A DNA stretch of 64,000 nt. Source: Lewinellaceae bacterium. Its GTDB lineage: Bacteria > Bacteroidota > Bacteroidia > Chitinophagales > Saprospiraceae. Of the stretch, positions 51,633-60,570 are shown piece after piece. The stretch spans positions 992,001 to 1,056,000 of the forward strand of contig JACJXX010000002.1 in assembly GCA_020636435.1 (NCBI GenBank), given 5' to 3'. Every line of letters begins with the position of its first letter. The stretch's first letter is position 1. Below the pieces are notes generated by a model, which did not search any database, was not told where the DNA came from, and saw only the letters and a list, made by a program, of their open reading frames with translations. A program made the translations under genes and the position numbers.

Positions 51633-52598
51633 TTATTCGGGAAGGATCACGGTATCAATGGCATGAATGACGCCATTAATGGCTTGCACGTCGGTGGCAA
51701 TGATCTGCGCGGTGTTTCCTCCGGCAATAATGGTCGGGGTGGCCGTGTCGAGATCGATGGTGAACGTTTCTCCGGAAGCCAGCGTAGTGACCATCATATC
51801 ATCTACGAGGTCGGTGGATCGTACGTTGCCGGCGTCAGTTACATGGTACAAAAGCACCGTTTCCAGCACGTTTACGGGAATATCCGCTATGGTATTCCAG
51901 TCGGGGTTGCTGTCCAGCAGCGCCTGAAATGCGGCATTGGTCGGTGCGAACACGGTAAAGGGCCCGTCGCCGCTGAGTACGTCTACAAAATTGGCGCTCA
52001 ACCCTTCAGCAGTCAGCGCAGCAACCAGGGAGCTGAAGTTGGGGTCAGCAAGAGCAAAAGTTACGATGGTCGGCAGGCTGATCACTTCGTCAATGACGTG
52101 AATCACCCCATTGTCGACATTCACGTCCGCCTTCGTTACGCTGGCAGTCCCATTGATGGTCACACCCCCGTCCAAATTGATGTAAATACTGGTAGTGGCG
52201 TCGCCGAAACCAGTAGCGCTGAGGGTGGAGAAATAACCCGTTGAAAGGTCGCCGGACTTGACGTCGCCGCTCAGAACGTGGTTGGTCAGTACCGCTACCA
52301 GCGCTTCTTTGGGCGTATTGTCAATGGTGTTGGTGCCGATAGCATTCAGGAAAGCCTGGAAAGCAGCGTTATCCGGCGCAAATACCGTGAAAGGGCCAGC
52401 ACCGCTGAGCACGCCATCCAGTTCGGCTTTTACTACAGCGTCTCTGAGCAAACTAAAGTTATCATCTCCCAGGACATAATCTACAATTGTGTTCGGTTCT
52501 GCCGGCGTGGGAGTTTCATCGTCGTTATTGCAGGCTGTGAAGATCGTTACCGACCCCAACAGCAACAGGCTTGAAAGCCAAAGCATTGACTTCTTCAT
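51633..52598 (-). CDS. Lipoprotein with two fasciclin (FAS1) domains
   Basis: 321 residues. The lipobox ends at Cys 23 (IFTAC), followed by an Asn/Asp/Glu-rich linker. Two FAS1 domains follow, about residues 38-175 and 176-321, each with GPFTVFAPDNAAFQAF-type H1 and a V-I-H-x-I-D end motif. FAS1 repeats mediate adhesion in many organisms; this protein is likely anchored to the outer membrane, facing outward or to the periplasm. It converges on mutA across a shared terminator. Confidence 0.93.
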   Translation of the reverse strand: MKKSMLWLSSLLLLGSVTIFTACNNDDETPTPAEPNTIVDYVLGDDNFSLLRDAVVKAELDGVLSGAGPFTVFAPDNAAFQAFLNAIGTNTIDNTPKEALVAVLTNHVLSGDVKSGDLSTGYFSTLSATGFGDATTSIYINLDGGVTINGTASVTKADVNVDNGVIHVIDEVISLPTIVTFALADPNFSSLVAALTAEGLSANFVDVLSGDGPFTVFAPTNAAFQALLDSNPDWNTIADIPVNVLETVLLYHVTDAGNVRSTDLVDDMMVTTLASGETFTIDLDTATPTIIAGGNTAQIIATDVQAINGVIHAIDTVILPE

Positions 52599-52800
52599 TG
52601 GTCTGAATTTTTAAGTAAATGGAATTTCATTATCACTTCGCCCGTCCAAACGAGGATGAGGGGAGGTCTGTTCAGCGATATACCAGACAATGGAGCCGGG
52701 AAAGCTGGTTTTGCCTAATGCTTTACATTTGGTTCGAAAGAAATGCTTTAGGGGCTCTTTTTGTGAACAAAATTAAAGGGGGGGGGGATAGGTTCATGCT

Positions 52801-53161
52801 GCTTGCCCTGTAGCGCCAGCGTACAGGGAGGTTGCTTGCCCTGTAGCGTCAGCGTACAGGGAGGTTGCTTGCCCTGTAGCGCCAGCGTACAGGGAGGTTG
52901 CTTGCCCTGTAGCGCCAGCGTACAGGGAGGTTGCTTGCCCTGTAGCGCCAGCGTACAGGGAGGTTGCTTGCCCTGTAGCGCCAGCGTACAGGAGAGGTTG
53001 CCCTGTAGCGCCAGCGTACAGGAGGTTGCTTGCCCTGTAGCGCCAGCGTACAGGGAGGTTGCTTGCCCTGTAGCGCCAGCGTACAGGGAGGTTGCTTGCC
53101 CTGTAGCGCCAGCGTACAGGGAGGCTGCTTGCCCTGTAGCGTCAGCGTACAGGGAGGTTGA
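52801..53161. repeat. Tandem array of 11 units of about 33 bp, each with a hairpin
   Basis: Unit: GCTTGCCCTGTAGCGCCAGC continuing to GTACAGGGAGGTT. Each has a CCCTGTA/TACAGGG stem around GCGCCAGCG. Units 2 and 11 have a C-to-T change in the loop, unit 6 has extra bases and unit 7 is shortened. The 33-bp period keeps frames open on both strands, which explains the long repeat-coded frames. It is not a gene. Confidence 0.9.
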
Positions 53162-53183
53162 GGAATACCGGGCCTCAATATAA

Positions 53184-53250
53184 CCATCCAACCATCCAAC
53201 CATCCAACCACCCAACCACCCAACCATCCAACCATCCAACCATTTAACAA
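53184..53250. repeat. 8-bp tandem repeat (AACCATCC type)
   Basis: About eight units of AACCATCC or AACCACCC follow the 33-bp array after a 20-bp gap. It lies just downstream of the TesA-like gene (minus strand). Confidence 0.8.
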
Positions 53251-53268
53251 TACCCATCCCTCCCCCCG

Positions 53269-54042
53269 TCACTCCCCACTCACCACCGGCCACAACTCCT
53301 CCGCCAGGCGGCGGTGCAGGGCGGCGTCATCAGAGCGGAGCGGGCCATCGGCAGCATTGAGGAGCAAGGGCGACAGGCGCACCCCGGCCACTGTCTCAGC
53401 AGCGGCGGCGAGCGGGCCGTAATAGGAGGCTGTAGGGCTGGAAGCGAGGATCAGGATGGGCAAATCGGGATGTTGGGTTCGAATGTGGCCGAGGAGCTTT
53501 TTTACGTCTCGGGCGAATGCGCCGGGCGGCGTTTTGCGGGCCTCATCGGCCTGTCCCAGTTCCAGAATGACCTGTTTCAGCCGATGTGCCAGGAGGTAGG
53601 GAAGGCGTTCGGAGGCGCCGGCGGCGGTTTCCTCCGCCACGCTGGCGTTGAGGATGGAAAATGGCGCCTGTACGGAAGAAAGGCGTTGTTGCAGCAGCGC
53701 GGCATAGCCCTGTCCGGGAGGGAGGCCGCGGGCAACGGAGAAGGCGCCGCCCAGGATGAGGAGCTTAGGCTGATCATCAACTCCAGGCATAAACGCCTCC
53801 TCCTGTCCGCTTTCCGGCGAAACACTAATATTGGATTCTTCCTTTTCTGAACCTGAAGAAGGAGCATCCTGCCCGCAGGCGGCAGCGAACAGAGCCAGCA
53901 GCAGTAAGCAATAAAAAAGAATAGGGGAGTGTTCAGAAAAGTGTGTCTCATCGGTTGTAAACCGTTGGTTTCCAGTGTAACTTCGAACCTTAAACACAGA
54001 ACTTTGAACAGTCCCAAGAATAGATTTACTTATTGTCATCAC
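53269..54042 (-). CDS. TesA/GDSL-like lipoprotein with catalytic residues missing
   Basis: 257 residues. A hydrophobic segment ending FAAAC, near residue 56, looks like a lipoprotein signal. The following fold matches the SGNH/GDSL arylesterase (TesA-like) family: KLLILGGAFSVARGLPPGQG aligns with the GDSL block, VILELGQADEARKTPPGAF with the GGND block, and ALHRRLAEELWPVV with the final HPN block. The catalytic Ser is replaced (G-D-S becomes G-G-A), the oxyanion Asn of GGND is lost and the D-x-x-H pair is not in place. It is probably a non-catalytic ligand-binding relative. The first Met lies unusually far from the signal, so the start is uncertain. It overlaps the queG stop by 17 bp. Confidence 0.65.
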   Translation of the reverse strand: MMTISKSILGTVQSSVFKVRSYTGNQRFTTDETHFSEHSPILFYCLLLLALFAAACGQDAPSSGSEKEESNISVSPESGQEEAFMPGVDDQPKLLILGGAFSVARGLPPGQGYAALLQQRLSSVQAPFSILNASVAEETAAGASERLPYLLAHRLKQVILELGQADEARKTPPGAFARDVKKLLGHIRTQHPDLPILILASSPTASYYGPLAAAAETVAGVRLSPLLLNAADGPLRSDDAALHRRLAEELWPVVSGE

Positions 54043-54973
54043 GGCCCTTTTTCAAAAAAGCAATATTGCGTTTCAGCCCTTCGTATTGGGTGCGCTTGAC
54101 CGCCGATTGGCGGAATAGTTCCCGGAAAACCTCTTCGGTGATCTCTTCCCACTCCTGCTTTGTCTTATCCAAAAGTTCAGGCTTGGGCTCGAAAGCGGGC
54201 TCATCGTGCGGGCGCGAGAACCGGTTCCAGGGGCACACCTCCTGGCAGATGTCGCAGCCGAACATCCAGTTCTCGAACTTCCCCCGGTATTGCTCGGGAA
54301 TGGCATCCTTCAATTCAATGGTAAAATAGGAAATGCACTTGCTCCCGTCCAGGATATAGCCCTCCGGAGAAATGGCGCCGGTAGGGCAGGCGTCGATGCA
54401 ACGGCGGCAGGTGCCGCAGTAGTCTTTGATGGGCTCGTCGCACTCCAGTTCCAGGTCCAGGATCACCTCGGCCAGGAAAAAATAAGAGCCGGCGCGGGGA
54501 TGGATGAGCATGGTGTTCTTGCCCATCCAGCCCAGGCCGGAGCGGCGCGCCCAGTCGCGTTCCAGCACAGGCGCTGAATCGACAAACACGCGGCCCTCCA
54601 CCTTTCCGATCTTCTCCTCGATGAAGTAAAACAGGCTCTTGAGCTTGCGCTTCAACACAAAGTGGTAGTCTTTGCCATAAGCGTATTTGGATATCTTCGG
54701 CGCCTCGGGATCTTCCTGGGTTTCTTCGGTATAGTAATTGTACATCAGGCTGATGACCGAGCGGGCGCCGGGCACCAGCTTGCGGGGGTCGGTGCGCTTG
54801 TCGAAATGATTGGCCATGTAGGCCATGTCCCCGTGCCGGCCCTTGTTGAGCCAGGCTTCCAGCCGCCGGGCCTCTTCCTCCATCTGTTCGGCGCGGGAAA
54901 TGCCGGCATAGCTGAAGCCAAGGCGGTGCGCCTCCTCCTTGATCCAGCGGGTATGTTCGGTAATATTTGGCAT
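54026..54973 (-). CDS. queG: Epoxyqueuosine reductase QueG
   Basis: 315 residues. Cobalamin-dependent enzyme that makes queuosine from epoxyqueuosine in tRNA. Two [4Fe-4S] clusters are indicated by CGTCRRCIDACPTGAI and CDICQEVCPWN. Family signatures RSGLGWMGKNTMLI, SYFFLAEVILDLEL and KCISYFTIELK are intact. Length is slightly short of the Escherichia coli enzyme, as in other Bacteroidota. It overlaps the TesA-like gene by 17 bp and is probably in one transcript with it. tgt/queA are not in this window. Confidence 0.95.
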   Translation of the reverse strand: MPNITEHTRWIKEEAHRLGFSYAGISRAEQMEEEARRLEAWLNKGRHGDMAYMANHFDKRTDPRKLVPGARSVISLMYNYYTEETQEDPEAPKISKYAYGKDYHFVLKRKLKSLFYFIEEKIGKVEGRVFVDSAPVLERDWARRSGLGWMGKNTMLIHPRAGSYFFLAEVILDLELECDEPIKDYCGTCRRCIDACPTGAISPEGYILDGSKCISYFTIELKDAIPEQYRGKFENWMFGCDICQEVCPWNRFSRPHDEPAFEPKPELLDKTKQEWEEITEEVFRELFRQSAVKRTQYEGLKRNIAFLKKGRDDNK

Positions 54974-55110
54974 TCGTTTTAGTTTCCCGGTTGATAAAAA
55001 TCAGCGGACTTAATGTCAATTGTCATTTGGCATACAAGGGTTTGAGTGCATTTTTGATAGCGAAAGCAAGATTGATTAAATAACGCCCTCGGGTACAAAA
55101 CTCCTCACTC

Positions 55111-56052
55111 ATGAACCCTAACTTTGAAATCACAGGCATTGGCTTATTAACGGGTGTGGGAATCGGAGTAGTACTCTTAATGGTCCTTATAGGAGTAATA
55201 AGAGCATATTTCCGTCGCAGGTCAAACAGTAACCTCACTGAGCAATATCGCGACAAAAAGTGGGATTCACCGTTAGACGCCCGTAATAAGTATCCGGATG
55301 TAGATGTTTTTCGCTATGGGGCTACTTTCTGGCGACTGAGCCTGGCTACCGTCCTGTTGCTGCTCATCGGCGCATTCAACTGGACGCTCTACGAAAAAGA
55401 AGTATTCATCCCGGACGACGCGCTGTCCATGGATTTCGATGTAGAAATCGATGTCCCGCGCAGCAATACGCCTCCTCCTCCCCCGCCGCCACCCCCGCCG
55501 CCCTCTATCGAGGCAGTGCCGGATATGGAACTGATCGAGGAGGAAGATGTGGAATTCGTCGACCAGTCGGTGGATGCGAATACCTACATCGAAGCGCCGG
55601 TTTACCATGAAACCAAGAAAGAAGTAGCGCCTCCTCCTCCCCCGCCGCCGCCTCCGCCACCGGAACCGGACGTTGAGGAAATTTTCAAAATTGTCGAGGA
55701 AATGCCGCGCTTCCCGGGCTGTGAAACCATGACCGCTTCAATGGAAGAAAAACGGCAGTGTTCCAACAAAAAGTTGCTGGAGTTCATCTACGAAAATATC
55801 CGCTACCCGGCAGTGGCCCGCGATAATGGCATCGAAGGAACCGTGGTGGTCAGCTTCGTCGTAGACCAAAAAGGATTTGTTAAGGACGCACAGGTTGTTC
55901 GCGACATTGGCGGCGGCTGCGGGCAGGAAGCTCTGCGCATCGTCGAGCTGATGAACAACATGCCCGATCGCTGGGCGCCCGGCAAACAACGCGGAAGGGC
56001 AGTGAAAGTGCTGTTCAACCTGCCGGTGAAATTCAAACTGGAATACAACTAG
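55111..56052 (+). CDS. Energy transducer TonB with two polyproline segments
   Basis: 313 residues. Two N-terminal hydrophobic segments (about 7-32 and 72-90) flank a basic cytosolic loop. Two polyproline stretches (about residues 120-130 and 173-184) span the periplasm, separated by an acidic segment. The C-terminal TonB domain (about 205-313) has NKKLLEFIYENIRYPAVARD and GTVVVSFVVDQKGFVKDAQV and ends FNLPVKFKLEYN. It probably energises the TonB-dependent receptor at 58146 among others. The order TM-basic-TM differs from classical TonB with a single anchor. Confidence 0.9.
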   Translation: MNPNFEITGIGLLTGVGIGVVLLMVLIGVIRAYFRRRSNSNLTEQYRDKKWDSPLDARNKYPDVDVFRYGATFWRLSLATVLLLLIGAFNWTLYEKEVFIPDDALSMDFDVEIDVPRSNTPPPPPPPPPPPSIEAVPDMELIEEEDVEFVDQSVDANTYIEAPVYHETKKEVAPPPPPPPPPPPEPDVEEIFKIVEEMPRFPGCETMTASMEEKRQCSNKKLLEFIYENIRYPAVARDNGIEGTVVVSFVVDQKGFVKDAQVVRDIGGGCGQEALRIVELMNNMPDRWAPGKQRGRAVKVLFNLPVKFKLEYN

Positions 56053-56079
56053 CAACCAAAACCAACTTAAGCATAGCAA

Positions 56080-56112
56080 AAAGCCACCGTAGAGGTTATC
56101 TGCGGTGGCTTT
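56080..56112. terminator. Hairpin after tonB
   Basis: Stem AAAGCCACCG / CGGTGGCTTT around a 13-base loop, then CTTGTT. It lies between convergent tonB and dps, giving T-rich ends on both strands. Confidence 0.75.
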
Positions 56113-56147
56113 CTTGTTGAGACGGACTACTTGCCCAGGAAAACACC

Positions 56148-56654
56148 CTATCCGGCCAGGTGCGAGCGCACCATCCAGGCATGTTTTTCGTGTGCTTCCA
56201 TCAGTGCAATGAGAAAATCCTGAGTGCCGGCATCTCCATACTGCTCCATGGCGGCCTCCTGATCTTTGCGCAGGGAACGAATGATGGCTTCGTGGTCCTG
56301 CAGCAGGTTCTCCAGCATCTGCCCGGCATTCCCATTCAGGTGGCTGGACTCCTGCAGGCGGGCATAAGCGCTGAACTCCTCCATCGAACCGGGGGCAAAA
56401 AACCCCAGGCTGCGAATCCGCTCGGCAGTATCGTCAATGTAGGTAGCCACGGCTGTGTACTGCTCTTCAAAAAATGCGTGCAACTGCTGGAAGTGGATTC
56501 CGGTTACATTCCAATGGTAGTTGCGCAGCTTGATATAGAGGACATGCTCATCGGCCAGAAGATGCTTAAGCAATTCGGCAACGCCTTCGCGCTTGGCATC
56601 CTGTATGCCAATGTTTACATCCATACTGGCCAGTTGCTTGGTTCCCATACTCAT
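56148..56654 (-). CDS. dps: Dps-type ferritin (DNA-protecting, iron-sequestering)
   Basis: 168 residues. Stores iron and uses H2O2 as oxidant at an inter-subunit site, protecting DNA. The ferroxidase residues are visible: His in YHWNVTGIHFQQLHAFFEEQ (two His, Glu) and Asp/Glu in ATYIDDTAERIRSLG. Length and helices fit a Dps dodecamer. The Lys-poor N terminus suggests weak DNA binding. It neighbours the photolyase/cryptochrome gene and fits a light- or oxidative-stress context, though no shared promoter is visible. Confidence 0.95.
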   Translation of the reverse strand: MSMGTKQLASMDVNIGIQDAKREGVAELLKHLLADEHVLYIKLRNYHWNVTGIHFQQLHAFFEEQYTAVATYIDDTAERIRSLGFFAPGSMEEFSAYARLQESSHLNGNAGQMLENLLQDHEAIIRSLRKDQEAAMEQYGDAGTQDFLIALMEAHEKHAWMVRSHLAG

Positions 56655-56732
56655 GGTTGTTTGATTTTAATTCTTTAATTATGGATAGCTTAATAAAACA
56701 GATAACGAGGCCTTAAAGTTGGCGGAATGTCC

Positions 56733-58043
56733 TTAAAAATACTGTAGGACAAAGGCCGTCGGTTCTTTTCCCCCCTCTTCCAGCCAAAGGCGCCGGTAGG
56801 CCCCGCCGGCATCGTACATCGAAGCCTGTTTATGGGTATTGAAAATGCGGTCGCGCGGATCGTTGCCTACCCCGGCGGCATACATCCAGTTGCCATAATT
56901 GCTGCAAACATCATAGTCGATGAGCAAGGATTCAAACCAGGCGGCGCCCTTTCGCCAGTCTTGCTTAAGCTGATGCACCAGGTAGGAAGCTACATTCTGG
57001 CGCCCCCGGTTGCTCATAAAACCGGTGAAAAGCAATTCCCGCATATTGGCGTCTACGAAATCATCGCCGGTCGTGCCGGTGCGCCACCGCTCCAGAGCCC
57101 TGTCATTTTTTTTCCAGCTGACGGTTTTATCCTGAATGCCGCCAGGATAGAAAATCCGGCGGCCATAACGCATGGCAACCAGCCGGAAATATTCCCGCCA
57201 GAGCAATTCAAATTTCATCCAGTAGGTCGACTTGTTGCGTTCTACTTCAGCTTCGTAGCGCTCCACTTCCCAGTAAAGGGTCCGGGCAGAAAGGCAGCCG
57301 TTGGCCAGCCAGGGAGAAAATTTGGAGGAATAATCGGCCCCGATCAATCCATTTCGGGTTTCCTTATAAGAAGATAAGGATTCCGTATTCCAAAAATAAT
57401 GGTCGAGCCGGGAATGGGCAGCCATGGCGCCTCCCTGGAACGCCAGAACGGCCCGTTCATCAGCTGGAGGCATCTCAAATCCCAGGTTCTCAACCGAAGG
57501 AATCTGAGTATCGGGCAGGCCCGGGCAAACCATCTCATCGGGCGGAGAAAGGGATTCAGGAATCGTTCCATATTGTTCCACCCGTTTGCGGAATGCAGTA
57601 AAAACATTCGGTAACTGCCCGATGGCAAAGGGAAGGTTTTCCGGCTCAAAAAGGGTGCTGCTAGGATAAAACCGAGTGTCGAGAGCCGCTGCAATAGCCT
57701 TTTCTGCTTTCAGCTCTTCATGGGTGTATTCTTTGGAGGCATAAAGGCGGGAGCACCCGTACTCCTTAGCCAGGCGGGGCAACTCCTGCTCGGGGATGCC
57801 TTTCCGGACAATCAGCCTTCCCCCCCTGCTGCGCAAATCCTCATCGAGGTCGTGCAAGCTCTCCAGAAGAAATTTCAACCGGTAAGGGCCGGTGCGGAGA
57901 AACCCCCAGGGGCCGCGCTCCAGATAGCGCTCGTCCAGGATGTATACGGGTACGGCCTCCCTGCATTCTTTTACAGCGGCGTTTAGTGCGGGGTTGTCAT
58001 CCAGCCGGAGGTCATTGCGAAACCACAGAATTGCTCGGGACAT
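56733..58043 (-). CDS. DASH-type cryptochrome/photolyase
   Basis: 436 residues. FAD- and antenna-binding flavoprotein of the photolyase superfamily that repairs cyclobutane dimers, mainly in single-stranded DNA. The N-terminal alpha/beta antenna domain opens AILWFRNDLRLDDNPALNAA. The DASH signatures are STYWMKFELLWREYFRLVA, NMRELLFTGFMSNRGRQN and YDVCSNYGNWMYAAGVGNDP. Length is normal. It lies downstream of the TonB receptor gene on the same strand, with 102 bp between. Light-dependent repair suits a photic-zone organism that also has rhodopsin. Confidence 0.95.
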   Translation of the reverse strand: MSRAILWFRNDLRLDDNPALNAAVKECREAVPVYILDERYLERGPWGFLRTGPYRLKFLLESLHDLDEDLRSRGGRLIVRKGIPEQELPRLAKEYGCSRLYASKEYTHEELKAEKAIAAALDTRFYPSSTLFEPENLPFAIGQLPNVFTAFRKRVEQYGTIPESLSPPDEMVCPGLPDTQIPSVENLGFEMPPADERAVLAFQGGAMAAHSRLDHYFWNTESLSSYKETRNGLIGADYSSKFSPWLANGCLSARTLYWEVERYEAEVERNKSTYWMKFELLWREYFRLVAMRYGRRIFYPGGIQDKTVSWKKNDRALERWRTGTTGDDFVDANMRELLFTGFMSNRGRQNVASYLVHQLKQDWRKGAAWFESLLIDYDVCSNYGNWMYAAGVGNDPRDRIFNTHKQASMYDAGGAYRRLWLEEGGKEPTAFVLQYF

Positions 58044-58145
58044 GAGTTTTCCTTGTCAATGGAAAAAAACGAAAGCGAGGTTGAAACAGGCCAGGCGGCT
58101 GATTGTTTAGCGCATGAATGATCGGCATTGAGGAACAAAATCCGG

Positions 58146-60404
58146 TCAAAGGCCCCAACGCAACCCCAGGTAAAACTTCCGCCCCTGCATCGGGCCGTAA
58201 GCATAAGCCGTGTCGAAGCTTTGGCTGAATCCCGCGCGGGCGCCGGGGTCGTTATACCCCACCAGAGGAGAAAAAGGCTGCCGGTAATCCAGTAAATTCT
58301 GAACGCCGCCGTATACCTCCAGCTTCCAGGCCTCAAGGGCTTTGCTGACCTGCAGGGTATGGATCAGAAAGGGGGCAGATTCGGTAGGCCGGGAAGTGGA
58401 CAACAACTGGCCATCCGGACCGAAGTCAAAGGCTTCGGGCAGGGCCATCGGGCCGGTGGCATTGAGGGTGTAGGCAAAAGTAAAACCCGGGGCTTTCCAG
58501 CGGTAGTTGAAGGCCCCTACCCCACTCCACTTCTGGGCAAACCCGATGGGTTGGGTATGGAGGCGCCCATCTGCGTCCGGCTCGGTTTGAGTGGCGCGCT
58601 GCCAGTTAAACCCCAGTTGCATAGACAGAGGAAAGGCGAACTGGTGAGAAAGGCTGGCGCTCAGCCCCGCCGTCCGGGCATGGCCTTCTGTATTGGAATA
58701 CAGAATCTGGCCCGGGGTATCGTAATCGGGAATGATCTTATTCCTGAAATGGGTGTAGAAGAAGTCCACATCCACCGTTCCCTGGCTTTTGCCCAGGATA
58801 TAGATGTGGTGCAGGTTGGCGGCGGCGTTAATGGACCGTTCGGGCCGCAGCGACTCTTCGATAACGACTTCGCGCTGGCCGGAAATGAAAGCGTGGTCTT
58901 CGGCAAAGAGGTTGACCACCCGGAAACCGGTTCCGCCATTAAACCGCAGCGAAGTCCAGTCGCTGGCCGAGTATTTAAGGTTAAGCCGGGGCGCAAAAAT
59001 GAGGCCATGTGCCGCATAATGATCCATCCGGGCGCCGAGCAGCAGGGCCAGTTTATCGTGCAGTTTCCATTCGTCCTGCGCAAACAAGCCAGGAATGAAC
59101 TGGCGGCTAGGCGAATGGGCCGTGGCGACGGTGTTGTCGTCATAAGCCTGCCAGCGGGAGGTAAGGCCGAACAGGAGGCTGTGCCGTTTGATTTCCACGG
59201 GCAGGGTGAGGTTCGCAAAAGCAATGGCCTGCTCCGCCTCGTAGTAATCGGCCCCGTAATAGCTGTCCTGATAGTGGCAACTCAGGCTGTAATCGAGCTT
59301 CAGCGGCATTTCCAGAGGCAATTCGTAAGTGCCAAACAACTCCCCCCGGCGGGTGTAGATAGACTCTCCGTATAACTCATCGCTGCCCCGCAGGCGGCGC
59401 CAGGCGCCATCCCTCATAAACTCCTCCACCCCGTTTCGGCGGCTCTCGGAATAATACTTGCCAAAGACGGAAAACACCTTTCCGTTTTCGCGTTCCAGAT
59501 TCCATTTGGTGAAGAAGGACAGGCGGTTCAGATTGACAAAATCGCCGAAGCCGTCGCCATTCTTATCCGAATATTTATTGGCATAGCCATAATCGGCGCC
59601 GGCGTAGGCACGCCATTTTCCCAGCCGGGGAGCAAAGGCCAGGTTGCCAAAGGATTCTCCGTTGGTGGTGCCCATGACATCAGCGGAAAGAAGTGGCTGC
59701 TCGCCCGGATGCTTGGTGATGATGTTGATCACCCCGGCTACCGCTTCCGAGCCATACAGCGTCGAACTCGGCCCGCGGATAACCTCAATGCGTTCGATGA
59801 TGGAACGGGGGATGCCGTTGAGGCCGTAAACCGCCGCCAGGCTGCCGTAGATGGGAGCGCCATCCATCAGGACGGCGGTATAGGCGCCGGGCAGGCCGTT
59901 CAGGCTGATGCTGTTGGTGCCGCACACCCCACAGGCCACTGCTTCCCGGGCACCGTTGATCAGCGCGACGCTTTCCATCAGGTTGGTGGGCGAGAACTGC
60001 TGCTGCAGATAGCGCCCGCTGATCACCTCTACCTTCACCGGGGAATCTTTGAGGTAGGTTTCTTTCATCGTGCCCGTCACGACCGCTTCCTGCAGATTGA
60101 GAATATTGGGTTCCAGGCTGACCCGGCCCAAAGCCAGCTCCTCCCCTTCCCCGACCTGCACTTTTTGTACTTGGGCGTGAAAGCCCAAAGCGGAAATCAC
60201 CAGCTGATATGTTCCAGGGGGAATGCCACTTAGCCGAAAGGCGCCATCTTCGCCGGAAGCAGTGCCCAGAGCAGTGCCTTCCAGGGCGATATTGGCGTAA
60301 GGCAACGGCTCTTCTCCGTTGCAGGCCTTTCCGGACAGGCTGCTCGTCTGAGCCCGGGCAGCAAGGGCAACAAATAGCAAGAAAATAAAGAAACAGGCTT
60401 TCAT
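58146..60404 (-). CDS. TonB-dependent outer-membrane receptor with carboxypeptidase-like N domain
   Basis: 752 residues. Signal peptide ending ARAQ. A carboxypeptidase-regulatory-like domain covers about 22-105 (ALGTASGEDGAFRLSGIPPG). The plug follows (AVVTGTMKETYLKDSPVKVE, then VEVIRGPSSTLYGSEAVAGV). A CGVCGTNSISLNGLPGAY motif in the plug resembles receptors found beside metal-handling genes in Bacteroidota. The rest is the 22-strand barrel, ending GRKFYLGLRWGL. The substrate is unknown. It lies just upstream of the cryptochrome gene. Confidence 0.9.
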   Translation of the reverse strand: MKACFFIFLLFVALAARAQTSSLSGKACNGEEPLPYANIALEGTALGTASGEDGAFRLSGIPPGTYQLVISALGFHAQVQKVQVGEGEELALGRVSLEPNILNLQEAVVTGTMKETYLKDSPVKVEVISGRYLQQQFSPTNLMESVALINGAREAVACGVCGTNSISLNGLPGAYTAVLMDGAPIYGSLAAVYGLNGIPRSIIERIEVIRGPSSTLYGSEAVAGVINIITKHPGEQPLLSADVMGTTNGESFGNLAFAPRLGKWRAYAGADYGYANKYSDKNGDGFGDFVNLNRLSFFTKWNLERENGKVFSVFGKYYSESRRNGVEEFMRDGAWRRLRGSDELYGESIYTRRGELFGTYELPLEMPLKLDYSLSCHYQDSYYGADYYEAEQAIAFANLTLPVEIKRHSLLFGLTSRWQAYDDNTVATAHSPSRQFIPGLFAQDEWKLHDKLALLLGARMDHYAAHGLIFAPRLNLKYSASDWTSLRFNGGTGFRVVNLFAEDHAFISGQREVVIEESLRPERSINAAANLHHIYILGKSQGTVDVDFFYTHFRNKIIPDYDTPGQILYSNTEGHARTAGLSASLSHQFAFPLSMQLGFNWQRATQTEPDADGRLHTQPIGFAQKWSGVGAFNYRWKAPGFTFAYTLNATGPMALPEAFDFGPDGQLLSTSRPTESAPFLIHTLQVSKALEAWKLEVYGGVQNLLDYRQPFSPLVGYNDPGARAGFSQSFDTAYAYGPMQGRKFYLGLRWGL

Positions 60405-60570
60405 GACAAGGTTTTCTGTTTGGCAAACAATAGATTTAAAGCAAATATAAAAAATATTTAGCCTAATCTAAATTTTTATTCAAGCTAATTATTTAATCAT
60501 TTCTAACAACAGCCTAATGAAAAGTTGTAAGGGAAGGCTTACCTTCACCTTTGAAAACAAACAGAAGCCT

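Noticed and set aside
52801..53161. CRISPR array
   Set aside because: Units are contiguous 33-bp tandem repeats with no unique spacers, and there are no cas genes.
52748..53293. Long frames through the tandem arrays on both strands
   Set aside because: They translate the 33-bp and 8-bp repeats, which stay open only because 33 is a multiple of three and the 8-bp units contain no stops.
58359..59375. 338-residue open frame on the plus strand
   Set aside because: Antisense to the TonB-dependent receptor; low-complexity composition without motifs.
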